Source of the DNA: an uncultured Oscillibacter sp. | GTDB lineage: Bacteria > Bacillota > Clostridia > Oscillospirales > Oscillospiraceae | Direction of reading: 5' to 3' | Assembly (NCBI GenBank): GCA_946530565.1 | Contig: CAMNAE010000057.1 | Span: 1 to 8,161, forward strand | DNA: 8,161 nt | Shown: positions 1-6,153 of the stretch, piece by piece | Layout of the letters: each line of letters starts with the position of its first letter | Numbering within the stretch: position 1 is the stretch's first letter | Notes under the pieces: model-generated | Database searches by the model: none | What the model saw: only the letters and a program-made list of their open reading frames with translations | What the model was told of the DNA's origin: nothing | Program-made: the position numbers and the translations under genes

Positions 1-218
1 TCGTGAGCGGCGCTGAGGATCCGGTCGGCGGCTACGGCGCCGAGGTCCGGCGCGCGGCGGCGCTCTTTGAAAAGGCGGGGGTCAGGGACGTGACCGTGAA
101 GCTCTACGAGGGCGCAAGGCACGAGCTCCTCAATGAGACGAACCGCGCAGAGGTGCAGGAGGAGCTCCTTGAGTGGATCGAGACAAAGCTGGCACAGAGA
201 AAGGAAGCGACGGCATGA
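1..218 (+). CDS. Alpha/beta hydrolase, C-terminal part (lysophospholipase / monoacylglycerol lipase-like), truncated by window edge
   Basis: The reading frame is open from the first bases, so the GTG at base 3 is unlikely to be the true start; about 71 residues of the C terminus are visible. Two catalytic-triad signatures of serine hydrolases of the S33/lysophospholipase type can be seen. SGAEDPVG carries the acidic residue (Asp at bases 18-20), and [10 protein letters not shown] carries the catalytic His (bases 120-122) followed by the usual amphipathic C-terminal helix. The nucleophile Ser lies outside the window. The family hydrolyses ester bonds of lipids or small esters, often cytosolic; the real substrate cannot be read from this fragment. 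The stop codon overlaps the glpK start (ATGA), so the two are probably translationally coupled. That pairing suggests, as inference only, an enzyme that liberates glycerol from acylglycerols or glycerophospholipids. Family assignment is fairly sure, substrate unsure. Confidence 0.72.
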   Translation, partial: VSGAEDPVGGYGAEVRRAAALFEKAGVRDVTVKLYEGARHELLNETNRAEVQEELLEWIETKLAQRKEATA

Positions 219-1705
219 GCCATTACATTCTGGCCCTGGACGCGGGAACGACGAGCAACCGCGCGATCCTCTTTGACCGCGGCGGGAACATCTGCTCGGT
301 CGCGCAGAAGGAGTTTACGCAGCATTACCCGCAGCCCGGCTGGGTCGAGCATGACCCCGACGAGATCTGGGCGGGGATGCTCGGCGCGGCCGTCGAGGCG
401 ATGGGGCGCGTCGGCGCGGCGGCCCGCGACATTGCGGCGATCGGCATCACGAACCAGCGCGAGACGACGATCGTCTGGGAGAAGGCGACCGGAAAGCCCG
501 TTTACAACGCGATCGTATGGCAGTGCCGACGCACGGCGGCGCGCTGCGAGCAGCTCGCGCGCGACGGGCTCGCAGACACGATCCGCGGCAAGACCGGCCT
601 TGTGCCGGACGCGTATTTCTCGGCGACGAAGCTTGAGTGGATATTGGACCATGTGCCCGGCGCGCGCGCACGGGCAGAGGCGGGGGAGCTGCTCTTCGGC
701 ACGGTGGAGACCTGGCTGATCTGGCGCCTCAGCGGCGGCAGAAAACACGTGACCGACGTGACGAACGCCTCCCGCACGATGCTCTTCAACATCAGCGCGC
801 TCTCCTGGGACGATGAGCTCCTGGCGCTCTTTCGCATCCCGCGGTGCATGCTGCCTGAGGTGCGGCCCTCCAGCGCCGTGTATGGCGAAACGGACCCGGC
901 GTATCTCGGCGGGGCGATCCCGATCGCGGGCGCGGCCGGGGATCAGCAGTCGGCGCTCTTCGGCCAGACCTGCTTTGAGCCCGGCGACGTGAAGAACACC
1001 TACGGGACCGGCGGCTTTTTGCTCATGAACACGGGCGAAAAACCGGTCTTTTCGAAAAACGGCCTCGTGACGACCGTCGCCTGGAGCCTCGGCGGAAAAG
1101 TGAAGTATGCGCTCGAGGGCTCGGTCTTCGTCTCCGGCGCCGCGATCCAGTGGCTGCGCGACGAGCTCGGACTCATCAGGAGCGCGGCAGAGTCGGAGGA
1201 GCTTGCGCGTGCGGTGCCGGATACGAACGGCTGCTTCGTGGTGCCGGCCTTCACCGGACTCGGCGCGCCGTACTGGGACCCCTATGCGCGCGGGACGATC
1301 GTCGGCCTCACCCGCGGCGTGAACCGCAGCCACCTCGTGCGCGCGACGCTGGAGTCGATGGCCTTCCAGACCTGCGATGTGCTTGCGGCGATGGAGGCGG
1401 ACGCGGGCTTGAGGCTCTCGTGCCTGCGCGTGGACGGCGGAGCGAGCCGCAATGATCTGCTGCTTGAGATGCAGGCAGACCTTGCGGGCATCCCGGTCGA
1501 GCGGCCCGCGTGTGTGGAGACGACCGCCATGGGCGCGGCGTATCTGGCCGGCCTCGCCGTGGGCTTTTGGAGCGGACCTGAAGAGATCCAACGCGCCCGC
1601 AGCGTCGACCGGATCTTTGATCCGTCGCTTGCGCCGGATGCGCGGGAGGCGCGCCTTGCAGACTGGCACAGAGCCGTCGACCGCAGCCGCGGCTGGGCGC
1701 GGTGA
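215..1705 (+). CDS. glpK: Glycerol kinase
   Basis: ATP-dependent phosphorylation of glycerol to sn-glycerol 3-phosphate in the cytosol. The product has 496 residues, the normal family length. FGGY-kinase landmarks appear in order: phosphate-binding [16 protein letters not shown] near residues 6-19, the glycerol-binding NQRETT segment near residue 80, the first FGGY signature around residues 131-146 ([12 protein letters not shown]), [11 protein letters not shown] with the catalytic Asp at 243, [17 protein letters not shown], and the second FGGY signature from about residue 360 ([20 protein letters not shown]). The ATG at 215 is chosen because the conserved N terminus begins there and AAGGAAG (201-207) lies 7 bases upstream; a GTG at 173 would add 14 unconserved residues. 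The His that HPr phosphorylates in low-GC Gram-positive glycerol kinases appears to be replaced by Ala229. No glpF or glpD neighbour is visible, and a terminator follows directly. Confidence 0.97.
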   Translation: MSHYILALDAGTTSNRAILFDRGGNICSVAQKEFTQHYPQPGWVEHDPDEIWAGMLGAAVEAMGRVGAAARDIAAIGITNQRETTIVWEKATGKPVYNAIVWQCRRTAARCEQLARDGLADTIRGKTGLVPDAYFSATKLEWILDHVPGARARAEAGELLFGTVETWLIWRLSGGRKHVTDVTNASRTMLFNISALSWDDELLALFRIPRCMLPEVRPSSAVYGETDPAYLGGAIPIAGAAGDQQSALFGQTCFEPGDVKNTYGTGGFLLMNTGEKPVFSKNGLVTTVAWSLGGKVKYALEGSVFVSGAAIQWLRDELGLIRSAAESEELARAVPDTNGCFVVPAFTGLGAPYWDPYARGTIVGLTRGVNRSHLVRATLESMAFQTCDVLAAMEADAGLRLSCLRVDGGASRNDLLLEMQADLAGIPVERPACVETTAMGAAYLAGLAVGFWSGPEEIQRARSVDRIFDPSLAPDAREARLADWHRAVDRSRGWAR

Positions 1706-1721
1706 AGCGGCCGAAAAGATA

Positions 1722-1757
1722 AAAAAATACACGGAGCCGAAGCTCCGTGTATTTTTT
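1722..1757. terminator. Bidirectional intrinsic terminator between glpK and the ferredoxin gene
   Basis: A perfect 16-bp inverted repeat (1722-1737 with 1742-1757) encloses the 4-base loop CGAA. A-runs and T-runs at the ends give a U tract in both directions. Read on the - strand the core is GGAGC-TTCG-GCTCC, a C(UUCG)G tetraloop, among the most stable RNA loops, so it may act best for the ferredoxin transcript. It begins 17 bases after the glpK stop and 12 bases beyond the ferredoxin stop. Confidence 0.95.
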
Positions 1758-1768
1758 GTCGCCTTAAA

Positions 1769-1942
1769 TTATTCCTCGGGAACGATCGCGCCGTTGGGGC
1801 AGGAATCGCAGCAGGAACCGCAGTCGAGGCAGGCACCGGCGTCGATCACATACTGATCGTCACCCTGGCTGATCGCGCTGGCGGGGCAGACATCGGCGCA
1901 GGAGCCGCAGCTCACGCACGCAGAAGTGATTTTATAGGCCAT
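1769..1942 (-). CDS. 2[4Fe-4S] clostridial-type ferredoxin
   Basis: A 57-residue low-potential electron carrier, the typical size for clostridial ferredoxins. It carries two CxxCxxCxxxCP cluster motifs: Cys 9, 12, 15, 19 (CVSCGSCADVCP) and Cys 38, 41, 44, 48 (CLDCGSCCDSCP). The pseudo-twofold arrangement binds two [4Fe-4S] cubanes. Both halves follow the pattern MAYKIT...C...CPASAI / Y.IDAG.C...CPNGAI, and the protein is acidic, as expected for docking to hydrogenase, pyruvate:ferredoxin oxidoreductase or electron-bifurcating Bcd/Etf. An extra Cys45 sits beside cluster ligand Cys44. The start is set by the conserved MAYKIT N terminus and by GGAGGTG (plus-strand 1949-1955) 6 bases upstream; the long upstream extension of the open frame is not coding. 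It is a single-gene transcript with its own promoter and terminator. Confidence 0.97.
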   Translation of the reverse strand: MAYKITSACVSCGSCADVCPASAISQGDDQYVIDAGACLDCGSCCDSCPNGAIVPEE

Positions 1943-1972
1943 TGGAAACACCTCCATCAGATTTGTGATCCC

Positions 1973-2000
1973 ATTGTAACACGGCTTTCGAAAAAAGCAA
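1973..2000 (-). promoter_or_regulatory. Probable sigma-A promoter of the ferredoxin gene
   Basis: On the - strand, TTGCTT (2000-1995), a 16-base spacer and TACAAT (1978-1973) lie about 30 bases above the ferredoxin start. A 10-bp palindrome ACAAATTTGT (2003-2012) lies directly upstream of the -35 and could bind a regulator. The -10 is good and the -35 is moderate. Confidence 0.6.
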
Positions 2001-2188
2001 GAACAAATTTGTGAAAAAGTGGTCAAAATCGAAGAAAAACCGAAAAAAAGCGGTTTTACAAGACTAACTTGTTGCGAATTTTTGAACAAGGGGTTTGCTG
2101 GGACTAACGACTGGCGGGGCTTTTGTGCCCTTGTCGGAGGCTTGTGTCGGCGGCTCTGCGCGCGTTCACAATTTGTTTTCAAAATAAA

Positions 2189-2205
2189 AGTCAAAGAAAG
2201 TCAAA
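2189..2205 (+). promoter_or_regulatory. CtsR operator, upstream copy
   Basis: AGTCAAA-GAA-AGTCAAA is an exact match to the CtsR tandem heptamer consensus RGTCAAANANRGTCAAA. It ends 7 bases before the -35 hexamer of the ctsR promoter, so CtsR bound here would lie against the upstream face of RNA polymerase. Confidence 0.9.
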
Positions 2206-2212
2206 AAAACTA

Positions 2213-2240
2213 TTGACATTCTCCGGGAAGGTGCTATACT
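2213..2240 (+). promoter_or_regulatory. Sigma-A promoter of the ctsR-mcsA-clpC operon
   Basis: TTGACA (2213-2218), a 16-base spacer and TATACT (2235-2240). The predicted transcript start is near 2247, giving a leader of about 70 bases that contains the downstream CtsR boxes. Confidence 0.88.
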
Positions 2241-2254
2241 ATGCTCAACCGAAA

Positions 2255-2296
2255 GGTTAAAGATAGTCAAAGTCAAAAAGTCAAGCAAACGTCAAA
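2255..2296 (+). promoter_or_regulatory. CtsR operator cluster, downstream of the transcription start
   Basis: Five heptamer-like boxes in one orientation: GGTTAAA (2255-2261), AGTCAAA (2265-2271), AGTCAAA (2271-2277, sharing one base), AGTCAAG (2279-2285) and CGTCAAA (2290-2296). The first pair has the canonical 3-base spacing (GGTTAAA-GAT-AGTCAAA) with one mismatch. The others have spacings of -1, 1 and 4 bases. Bound repressor here would block promoter clearance or elongation. Confidence 0.85.
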
Positions 2297-2316
2297 CGAA
2301 AGGCAGGCGACAGGCC

Positions 2317-2769
2317 ATGGGCATCTCCGATCTGATTGCGGGTTTTCTGCAGCAGAGTCTGGAAGAGAGCGAGGACGGGGTGCTGGAGGTCCAGCGCAGC
2401 GATCTGGCGCAGCGCTTCAACTGCGTGCCAAGCCAGATCAACTACGTGATGACCACACGCTTCTCACCGGAGCGGGGCTACATCGTCGAAAGCCGCCGCG
2501 GCGGCAACGGCTACATTCGCATTACGCGGGTGCGGGTCGACCGGCCGACGCTTTTGATGCATGTGGTCTCTTCCCTCGGGGAGCGGATCGATCTCCCCTC
2601 GGCCCGGGCGATCTTGCAGAACCTGGTGCACAGCGAGGCCCTGTCAGAGACGGCGGGGCGCACGATCCACGCGGCCCTGAGCGATAAAGCTCTTTCGCAG
2701 GTGCCGAAGGAGCAGCGGGACGCGGTGCGTGCCGACATCTTAAAGCAGACCCTGATCCTGCAGGTGTAG
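2317..2769 (+). CDS. ctsR: Class III heat-shock repressor CtsR
   Basis: Dimeric winged-helix repressor of clp genes, 150 residues (family about 150). The N-terminal half is the DNA-binding domain: the opening MGISDLIAGFLQQSL, the recognition helix region FNCVPSQINYVMTTRF (34-49) and the beta-wing ESRRGGNGYIRI (58-69) with Arg61. The C-terminal half (about 75-150) is the helical dimer domain. In Bacillus-type CtsR the wing holds a four-glycine loop that acts as the heat sensor; here it reads Gly62-Gly63-Asn64-Gly65, so one glycine is replaced. The ATG at 2317 fits the conserved N terminus, but only a weak, distant ribosome site precedes it (AAGGCAGG near 2299-2306), which may keep repressor levels low. 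It is the first gene of ctsR-mcsA-clpC and is autorepressed through the operators at 2189-2205 and 2255-2296. Confidence 0.96.
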   Translation: MGISDLIAGFLQQSLEESEDGVLEVQRSDLAQRFNCVPSQINYVMTTRFSPERGYIVESRRGGNGYIRITRVRVDRPTLLMHVVSSLGERIDLPSARAILQNLVHSEALSETAGRTIHAALSDKALSQVPKEQRDAVRADILKQTLILQV

Positions 2770-2839
2770 AGCCCCGGGATCAGAAGGCACCCGACCAACA
2801 CAGACAAATCATTGTAATATATATTAGGAGGAATTCATC

Positions 2840-3376
2840 ATGAAGTGCACGAATTGCGGCAAGAACGAAGCGACGTATCATACCAGTTATTCAAGAAACA
2901 TCAACGGTCATCAGGAGCAGGGCGAACAGCACCTGTGCCAGGAGTGCGCCGAGAAGCTCGGCCTTCTCAAAAAGACCGGCGCCCGCTCGGGCGGCTTCTT
3001 CTCCTCTCCGTTTGAAGACAGCTTCTTCTCGGAGCCCTTCGGCGGGAACCTGCTCCACGACTTCTTTGAGCCCCAGCGCTCCCTCTTCTCCTGGAGCGGC
3101 TTCGACGACCTCTTCGACGACTTCTTCACCCGGATGCCCGCACTGGGCGCCGGCAGCGTACAGGAGCAGCCGAAGGAGCAGGCGGCGCCTGCCACAGAGC
3201 AGAAGACCGAGGAGCAGCCCGCTGAGGCAAAGGCCCCGGAGAACCGCTTTGCGAGAATGCGCCGCCTGAACGCGCTGAGAAGTCAGATGCGCCGGGCCGT
3301 GCGCGAGGAGAACTTCGAGGAGGCTGCGAAGATCCGCGATGAGCTCCACACGCTCGAGAACGAGCAGAGCGAATAA
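2840..3376 (+). CDS. mcsA: McsA-like zinc-ribbon / UVR-domain protein lacking the second zinc ribbon
   Basis: A 178-residue homologue of McsA, which in Bacillus activates the arginine kinase McsB and acts as a ClpC adaptor. Visible parts: an N-terminal treble-clef-like ribbon with Cys3-x2-Cys6 and Cys33-x2-Cys36; an Asp/Phe-rich low-complexity segment (about 51-99, with FFSSPFEDSFFSEPF, LLHDFF, FDDLFDDFF); a Pro/Glu/Gln/Ala linker (107-134); and a C-terminal UVR motif (about 139-173, RRLNALRSQMRRAV..ENFEEAAKIRDELHTLE). Canonical McsA has a second CxxC..CxxC ribbon between ribbon one and the UVR motif; no further cysteines occur here. AGGAGG (2826-2831) lies 8 bases before the ATG. The gene stands 70 bases after ctsR, and mcsB does not follow it. 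It may work only as a ClpC partner through the UVR motif, which is inference. Confidence 0.87.
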   Translation: MKCTNCGKNEATYHTSYSRNINGHQEQGEQHLCQECAEKLGLLKKTGARSGGFFSSPFEDSFFSEPFGGNLLHDFFEPQRSLFSWSGFDDLFDDFFTRMPALGAGSVQEQPKEQAAPATEQKTEEQPAEAKAPENRFARMRRLNALRSQMRRAVREENFEEAAKIRDELHTLENEQSE

Positions 3377-3380
3377 TATC

Positions 3381-3443
3381 CCGGGCCGTCGGCCCGGTTT
3401 CATAACACAAACCCGCGGTCAGACCGTCAGACCTGGCCGCGGG
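3381..3443 (+). other. Two intercistronic hairpins before clpC (possible attenuator / RNA stabiliser)
   Basis: Hairpin A: CCGGGCC-GTC-GGCCCGG (3381-3397) followed by TTTCAT, a 7-bp all-GC stem starting 4 bases after the mcsA stop. Hairpin B: 3412-3422 pairs with 3433-3443 (11 bp with one G-T wobble) and ends 4 bases before the clpC ribosome site AAGGAGG (3448-3454). A tandem direct repeat GTCAGACC x2 (3418-3433) runs from B's ascending arm through its loop into the descending arm. A has only three T residues, so it would be a leaky terminator at most. Confidence 0.6.
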
Positions 3444-3462
3444 ATACAAGGAGGCATTTGCC

Positions 3463-5952
3463 ATGGATGAGAGAAACTTCACGCCTGAGGCCCTGGAGCT
3501 TCTGCAGCGCGCCCAGGAGGCCGCCGCGGAGTCCGGGCAGGCATATATGGATACCGAGCATCTGCTGCTCGGAATTTTGAGCGGCGGCGGCATCGCGGCC
3601 GAGGCGCTTGAGGACTGCGGCGTGACCGAGGAGCTCGTGCGCGAGATTCTGAGCGAGCGGCGCACGGTGAGAGGCCGCGTGGAGCCGCGCGGCTACACGG
3701 TCAAGGTACAGCGCGTGCTCGCGATCGCCCAGCAGGACGCGAGCCGCGGCGGCGCGCAGCAGATCGCGCCGGAGCAGATCCTCAGCGGCATTCTGCGCGA
3801 GGGCAATAACAACGCCGTGAGCGTGCTCGCACAGGCGGGCGTTTCGCCGAAGGAGATCTTCGACGAGCTGCAAAAGAAGCTCCGCGAGCTGCGCCAGCCG
3901 TCCGCCGTGGGTGCAAAGTCCAAAAACGCCGACGGCAAGGGCGACAAGAAGGCGCTCGAGGAGTTCACGCGTGACCTGACCGCCGACGCGCGCGCCGGCA
4001 AGCTGGATCCGGTCATCGGGCGTGACACCGAGATCGCGCGTGTGATCCAGATCCTCTCGCGCCGGTCGAAGAACAACCCCTGCCTGATCGGCGAGCCCGG
4101 CGTCGGCAAGACCGCCATCGCCGAGGGCCTTGCGCAGAAGATGGTCTCGGGCGATGTGCCCGACGAGCTCATGGACAAGCGCCTTCTGGCGCTTGACCTC
4201 TCGGGCATGGTCGCGGGCACCAAGTACCGCGGCGAGTTCGAGGAGCGTATCAAAAACGTGATCAACGAGGTCATCGAGGGCGGGGACGCGATTCTCTTCA
4301 TCGATGAGCTCCACACGATCGTGGGTGCCGGCGCTGCCGAGGGCGCTGTCGATGCCGCGAACATCATCAAGCCCGCGCTCGGCCGCGGCGAGCTCCGTGT
4401 CGTCGGCGCGACGACGCTCAACGAATACCGCAAGTACATCGAAAAGGACGCCGCGCTGGAGCGCCGCTTCCAGCCGGTCATCGTGGCGGAGCCGGATCAG
4501 GAGTCCGCGCTCGCCATTTTGAAGGGCCTGCGGGAGCGCTACGAAAAGCACCACAAGCTCACGATCACCGATGAGGCGCTTGAGGCCGCTGTCAGGCTCT
4601 CCGCCCGCTACATCAACGACCGCTTCCTGCCCGACAAGGCCATCGACCTGATGGACGAGGCCGCCTCCCGCGTGCGCATGGAGCAGGAGGAGCTCTCGCC
4701 CGAGCTCAAGGAGCTTGAGGAGAAGGCCAACGCGATGGGCCGCGAGAAGGACGCCGCGGTCGAAAAGCAGGATTACGAGGCCGCTGCAAGACTGCGTGAC
4801 CTTGAAAAGCAGTACCGCGAGCAGGTGAATGAGGCGCGCGAGAAGCGCCGCGCGAGCCGCGGCGAGCACCGGCCCGTGACGGCCGAGGACATCGCCGCCG
4901 TCGTCGCCGAGGCGACCGGCATCCCGGTCCAGCGCATGAGCGAGGACGAGGGCGCGCGCCTTTTGAAAATGGAGGAGACGCTCCACAAGCGTGTCGTCGG
5001 TCAGGACGAGGCCGTCAAGGCCGTCGCCCGCGCGATCCGCCGCGGCCGTGTCGGCCTCAAGGACCCGAAGCGGCCGATCGGCTCCTTCCTCTTCCTGGGC
5101 CCCACCGGCGTCGGCAAGACCGAGCTGTGCAAGTCCCTTGCCGAGGCGATGTTCGGCGACGAGAACGCCATGATCCGTATCGACATGAGCGAGTACATGG
5201 AGCGGCACACGGTCTCCCGTCTGATCGGCTCCCCGCCGGGCTATGTCGGCCACGAGGAGGGCGGCCAGCTCACCGAGAAGGTGCGCCGGCACCCGTACTC
5301 CGTCGTGCTCTTCGACGAGATCGAAAAGGCGCACGAAGACGTGTGGAACATCCTGCTGCAGATCCTCGACGACGGCCGTATCACCGACTCCCAGGGCCGC
5401 ACGGTGGACTTCAAGAACACCGTGATCGTGATGACCAGCAACATCGGCGCGCAGAGCCTGCTGCAGTCTGCTTCAAAGCTCGGCTTCAACGACGAGTCCG
5501 AGAGCGCCGACAAGGGCAGCGAGGCCGCCTTCGAGCGCGCAAAGGAGACCGTGCTCGAGCAGCTGCGCCAGACCTTCCGTCCCGAGTTCCTGAACCGGAT
5601 CGACGACATCATCGTCTTCCACGCGCTCACCCAGAGCGACATTCAGGAGGTCGCCCGCAGGATGCTCGCGCAGGTCGCCGACCGCATGGGCCAGATGGGC
5701 ATCGGCCTGGAGTGCACGGAGTCTGCCGTTGAGACGCTTGCCCGCGTCGGCTTCGACGCCCGCTACGGCGCACGTCCGCTGCGCCGTGCGATCCAGAGCC
5801 GCGTTGAGGACGCCGTGGCCGAGAAGATGCTCGAGGGTGCGCTCAAGGAGGGCGATACCGCCGTGCTCGACGCCGCGGGCGATGCCCTCACGGTCGAGAA
5901 GAAAGGCGAAGCGGCCGCCCCTGCCGCTCCGGCTGAGGCCAAGAGTGAATAA
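3463..5952 (+). CDS. clpC: AAA+ unfoldase ClpC (ClpA/ClpB family, ClpP partner)
   Basis: An 829-residue Hsp100 hexamer that unfolds substrates and threads them into ClpP. The N domain (about 1-145) has two Clp_N repeats. Glu32 (MDTEHLLLG) and Glu104 (APEQILSG) match the phospho-arginine-binding acids of Bacillus ClpC. D1 has Walker A GEPGVGKT (210-217), Walker B with Asp281-Glu282 (ILFIDELHT) and [22 protein letters not shown]. The short M domain with a UVR motif lies near 420-460; Tyr438 ([12 protein letters not shown]) sits where Bacillus Phe436 makes resting-state contacts. D2 has Walker A GPTGVGKT (546-553), Walker B Asp618-Glu619, the ClpP-docking tripeptide Leu673-Gly674-Phe675, [14 protein letters not shown], and sensor-2 GARPLRR. 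The Ala/Pro-rich tail is poorly conserved. AAGGAGG lies 8 bases before the ATG. It is the last gene of the ctsR operon. LGF and the short M domain exclude ClpB. Confidence 0.97.
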   Translation: MDERNFTPEALELLQRAQEAAAESGQAYMDTEHLLLGILSGGGIAAEALEDCGVTEELVREILSERRTVRGRVEPRGYTVKVQRVLAIAQQDASRGGAQQIAPEQILSGILREGNNNAVSVLAQAGVSPKEIFDELQKKLRELRQPSAVGAKSKNADGKGDKKALEEFTRDLTADARAGKLDPVIGRDTEIARVIQILSRRSKNNPCLIGEPGVGKTAIAEGLAQKMVSGDVPDELMDKRLLALDLSGMVAGTKYRGEFEERIKNVINEVIEGGDAILFIDELHTIVGAGAAEGAVDAANIIKPALGRGELRVVGATTLNEYRKYIEKDAALERRFQPVIVAEPDQESALAILKGLRERYEKHHKLTITDEALEAAVRLSARYINDRFLPDKAIDLMDEAASRVRMEQEELSPELKELEEKANAMGREKDAAVEKQDYEAAARLRDLEKQYREQVNEAREKRRASRGEHRPVTAEDIAAVVAEATGIPVQRMSEDEGARLLKMEETLHKRVVGQDEAVKAVARAIRRGRVGLKDPKRPIGSFLFLGPTGVGKTELCKSLAEAMFGDENAMIRIDMSEYMERHTVSRLIGSPPGYVGHEEGGQLTEKVRRHPYSVVLFDEIEKAHEDVWNILLQILDDGRITDSQGRTVDFKNTVIVMTSNIGAQSLLQSASKLGFNDESESADKGSEAAFERAKETVLEQLRQTFRPEFLNRIDDIIVFHALTQSDIQEVARRMLAQVADRMGQMGIGLECTESAVETLARVGFDARYGARPLRRAIQSRVEDAVAEKMLEGALKEGDTAVLDAAGDALTVEKKGEAAAPAAPAEAKSE

Positions 5953-5965
5953 CATAACAGCATAA

Positions 5966-5999
5966 TGGCTGCTGTGCGGAGATAAACGTGCAGCAGCCA
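5966..5999 (+). other. Hairpin after clpC without U tract
   Basis: TGGCTGCTG (5966-5974) pairs perfectly with CAGCAGCCA (5991-5999) around a 16-base loop. It begins 14 bases after the clpC stop and just before the true terminator. A role in 3'-end protection or RNase III processing is possible, but nothing in the sequence decides it. Confidence 0.6.
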
Positions 6000-6009
6000 G
6001 CCATAAAAG

Positions 6010-6058
6010 AGCCTGTCACCTGAGCGGCGCGAAAGCGCACTCAGGTGACAGGCTTTTT
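6010..6058 (+). terminator. Intrinsic terminator of the ctsR-mcsA-clpC operon
   Basis: AGCCTGTCACCTGAG (6010-6024) pairs with CTCAGGTGACAGGCT (6040-6054), 15 bp, followed by T residues to 6058. An inner stem GCGC-GAAA-GCGC (6027-6038) is capped by a GNRA-type tetraloop. The A-run at 6005-6008 on the other side gives partial activity in the reverse direction. Confidence 0.95.
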
Positions 6059-6091
6059 GCGCGCGCCGGGAAGCAGCGTCGCGCGGAACAG

Positions 6092-6121
6092 AAAACCCCT
6101 CCGGCTTTCGGGCCGGAGGGG
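6092..6121 (-). terminator. Intrinsic terminator of the thiolase gene
   Basis: On the - strand, CCCCTCCGGC-CCGAAA-GCCGGAGGGG is followed by TTTTC: a 10-bp perfect GC-rich stem (plus-strand 6096-6105 with 6112-6121) and a 4-base T run. It lies about 30 bases beyond the thiolase stop codon and faces the clpC terminator. Confidence 0.92.
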
Positions 6122-6153
6122 CAAGAGGGTTTGCAGTGTTTTCAGTTAAGCGC

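Noticed and set aside
104..1732. 542-codon open frame on the - strand across glpK
   Set aside because: Antisense shadow of glpK in GC-rich DNA; Arg/Ala/His-rich translation without any family motif, while glpK is clearly real.
1943..2194. N-terminal extension of the ferredoxin frame to 141 codons
   Set aside because: The extension has no conserved residues and contains the promoter; GGAGGTG and the conserved MAYKIT start set the true start at 1942.
2019..2216. 65-codon frame on the + strand in the spacer before ctsR
   Set aside because: No ribosome site, covers the CtsR boxes and the -35, Lys/Cys/Arg-rich without homology that I recognise.
3427..5334. 635-codon open frame on the - strand across clpC
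   Set aside because: Leu/Arg/Ala/Asp-rich shadow caused by codon bias of clpC; no ribosome site and no recognisable domain.
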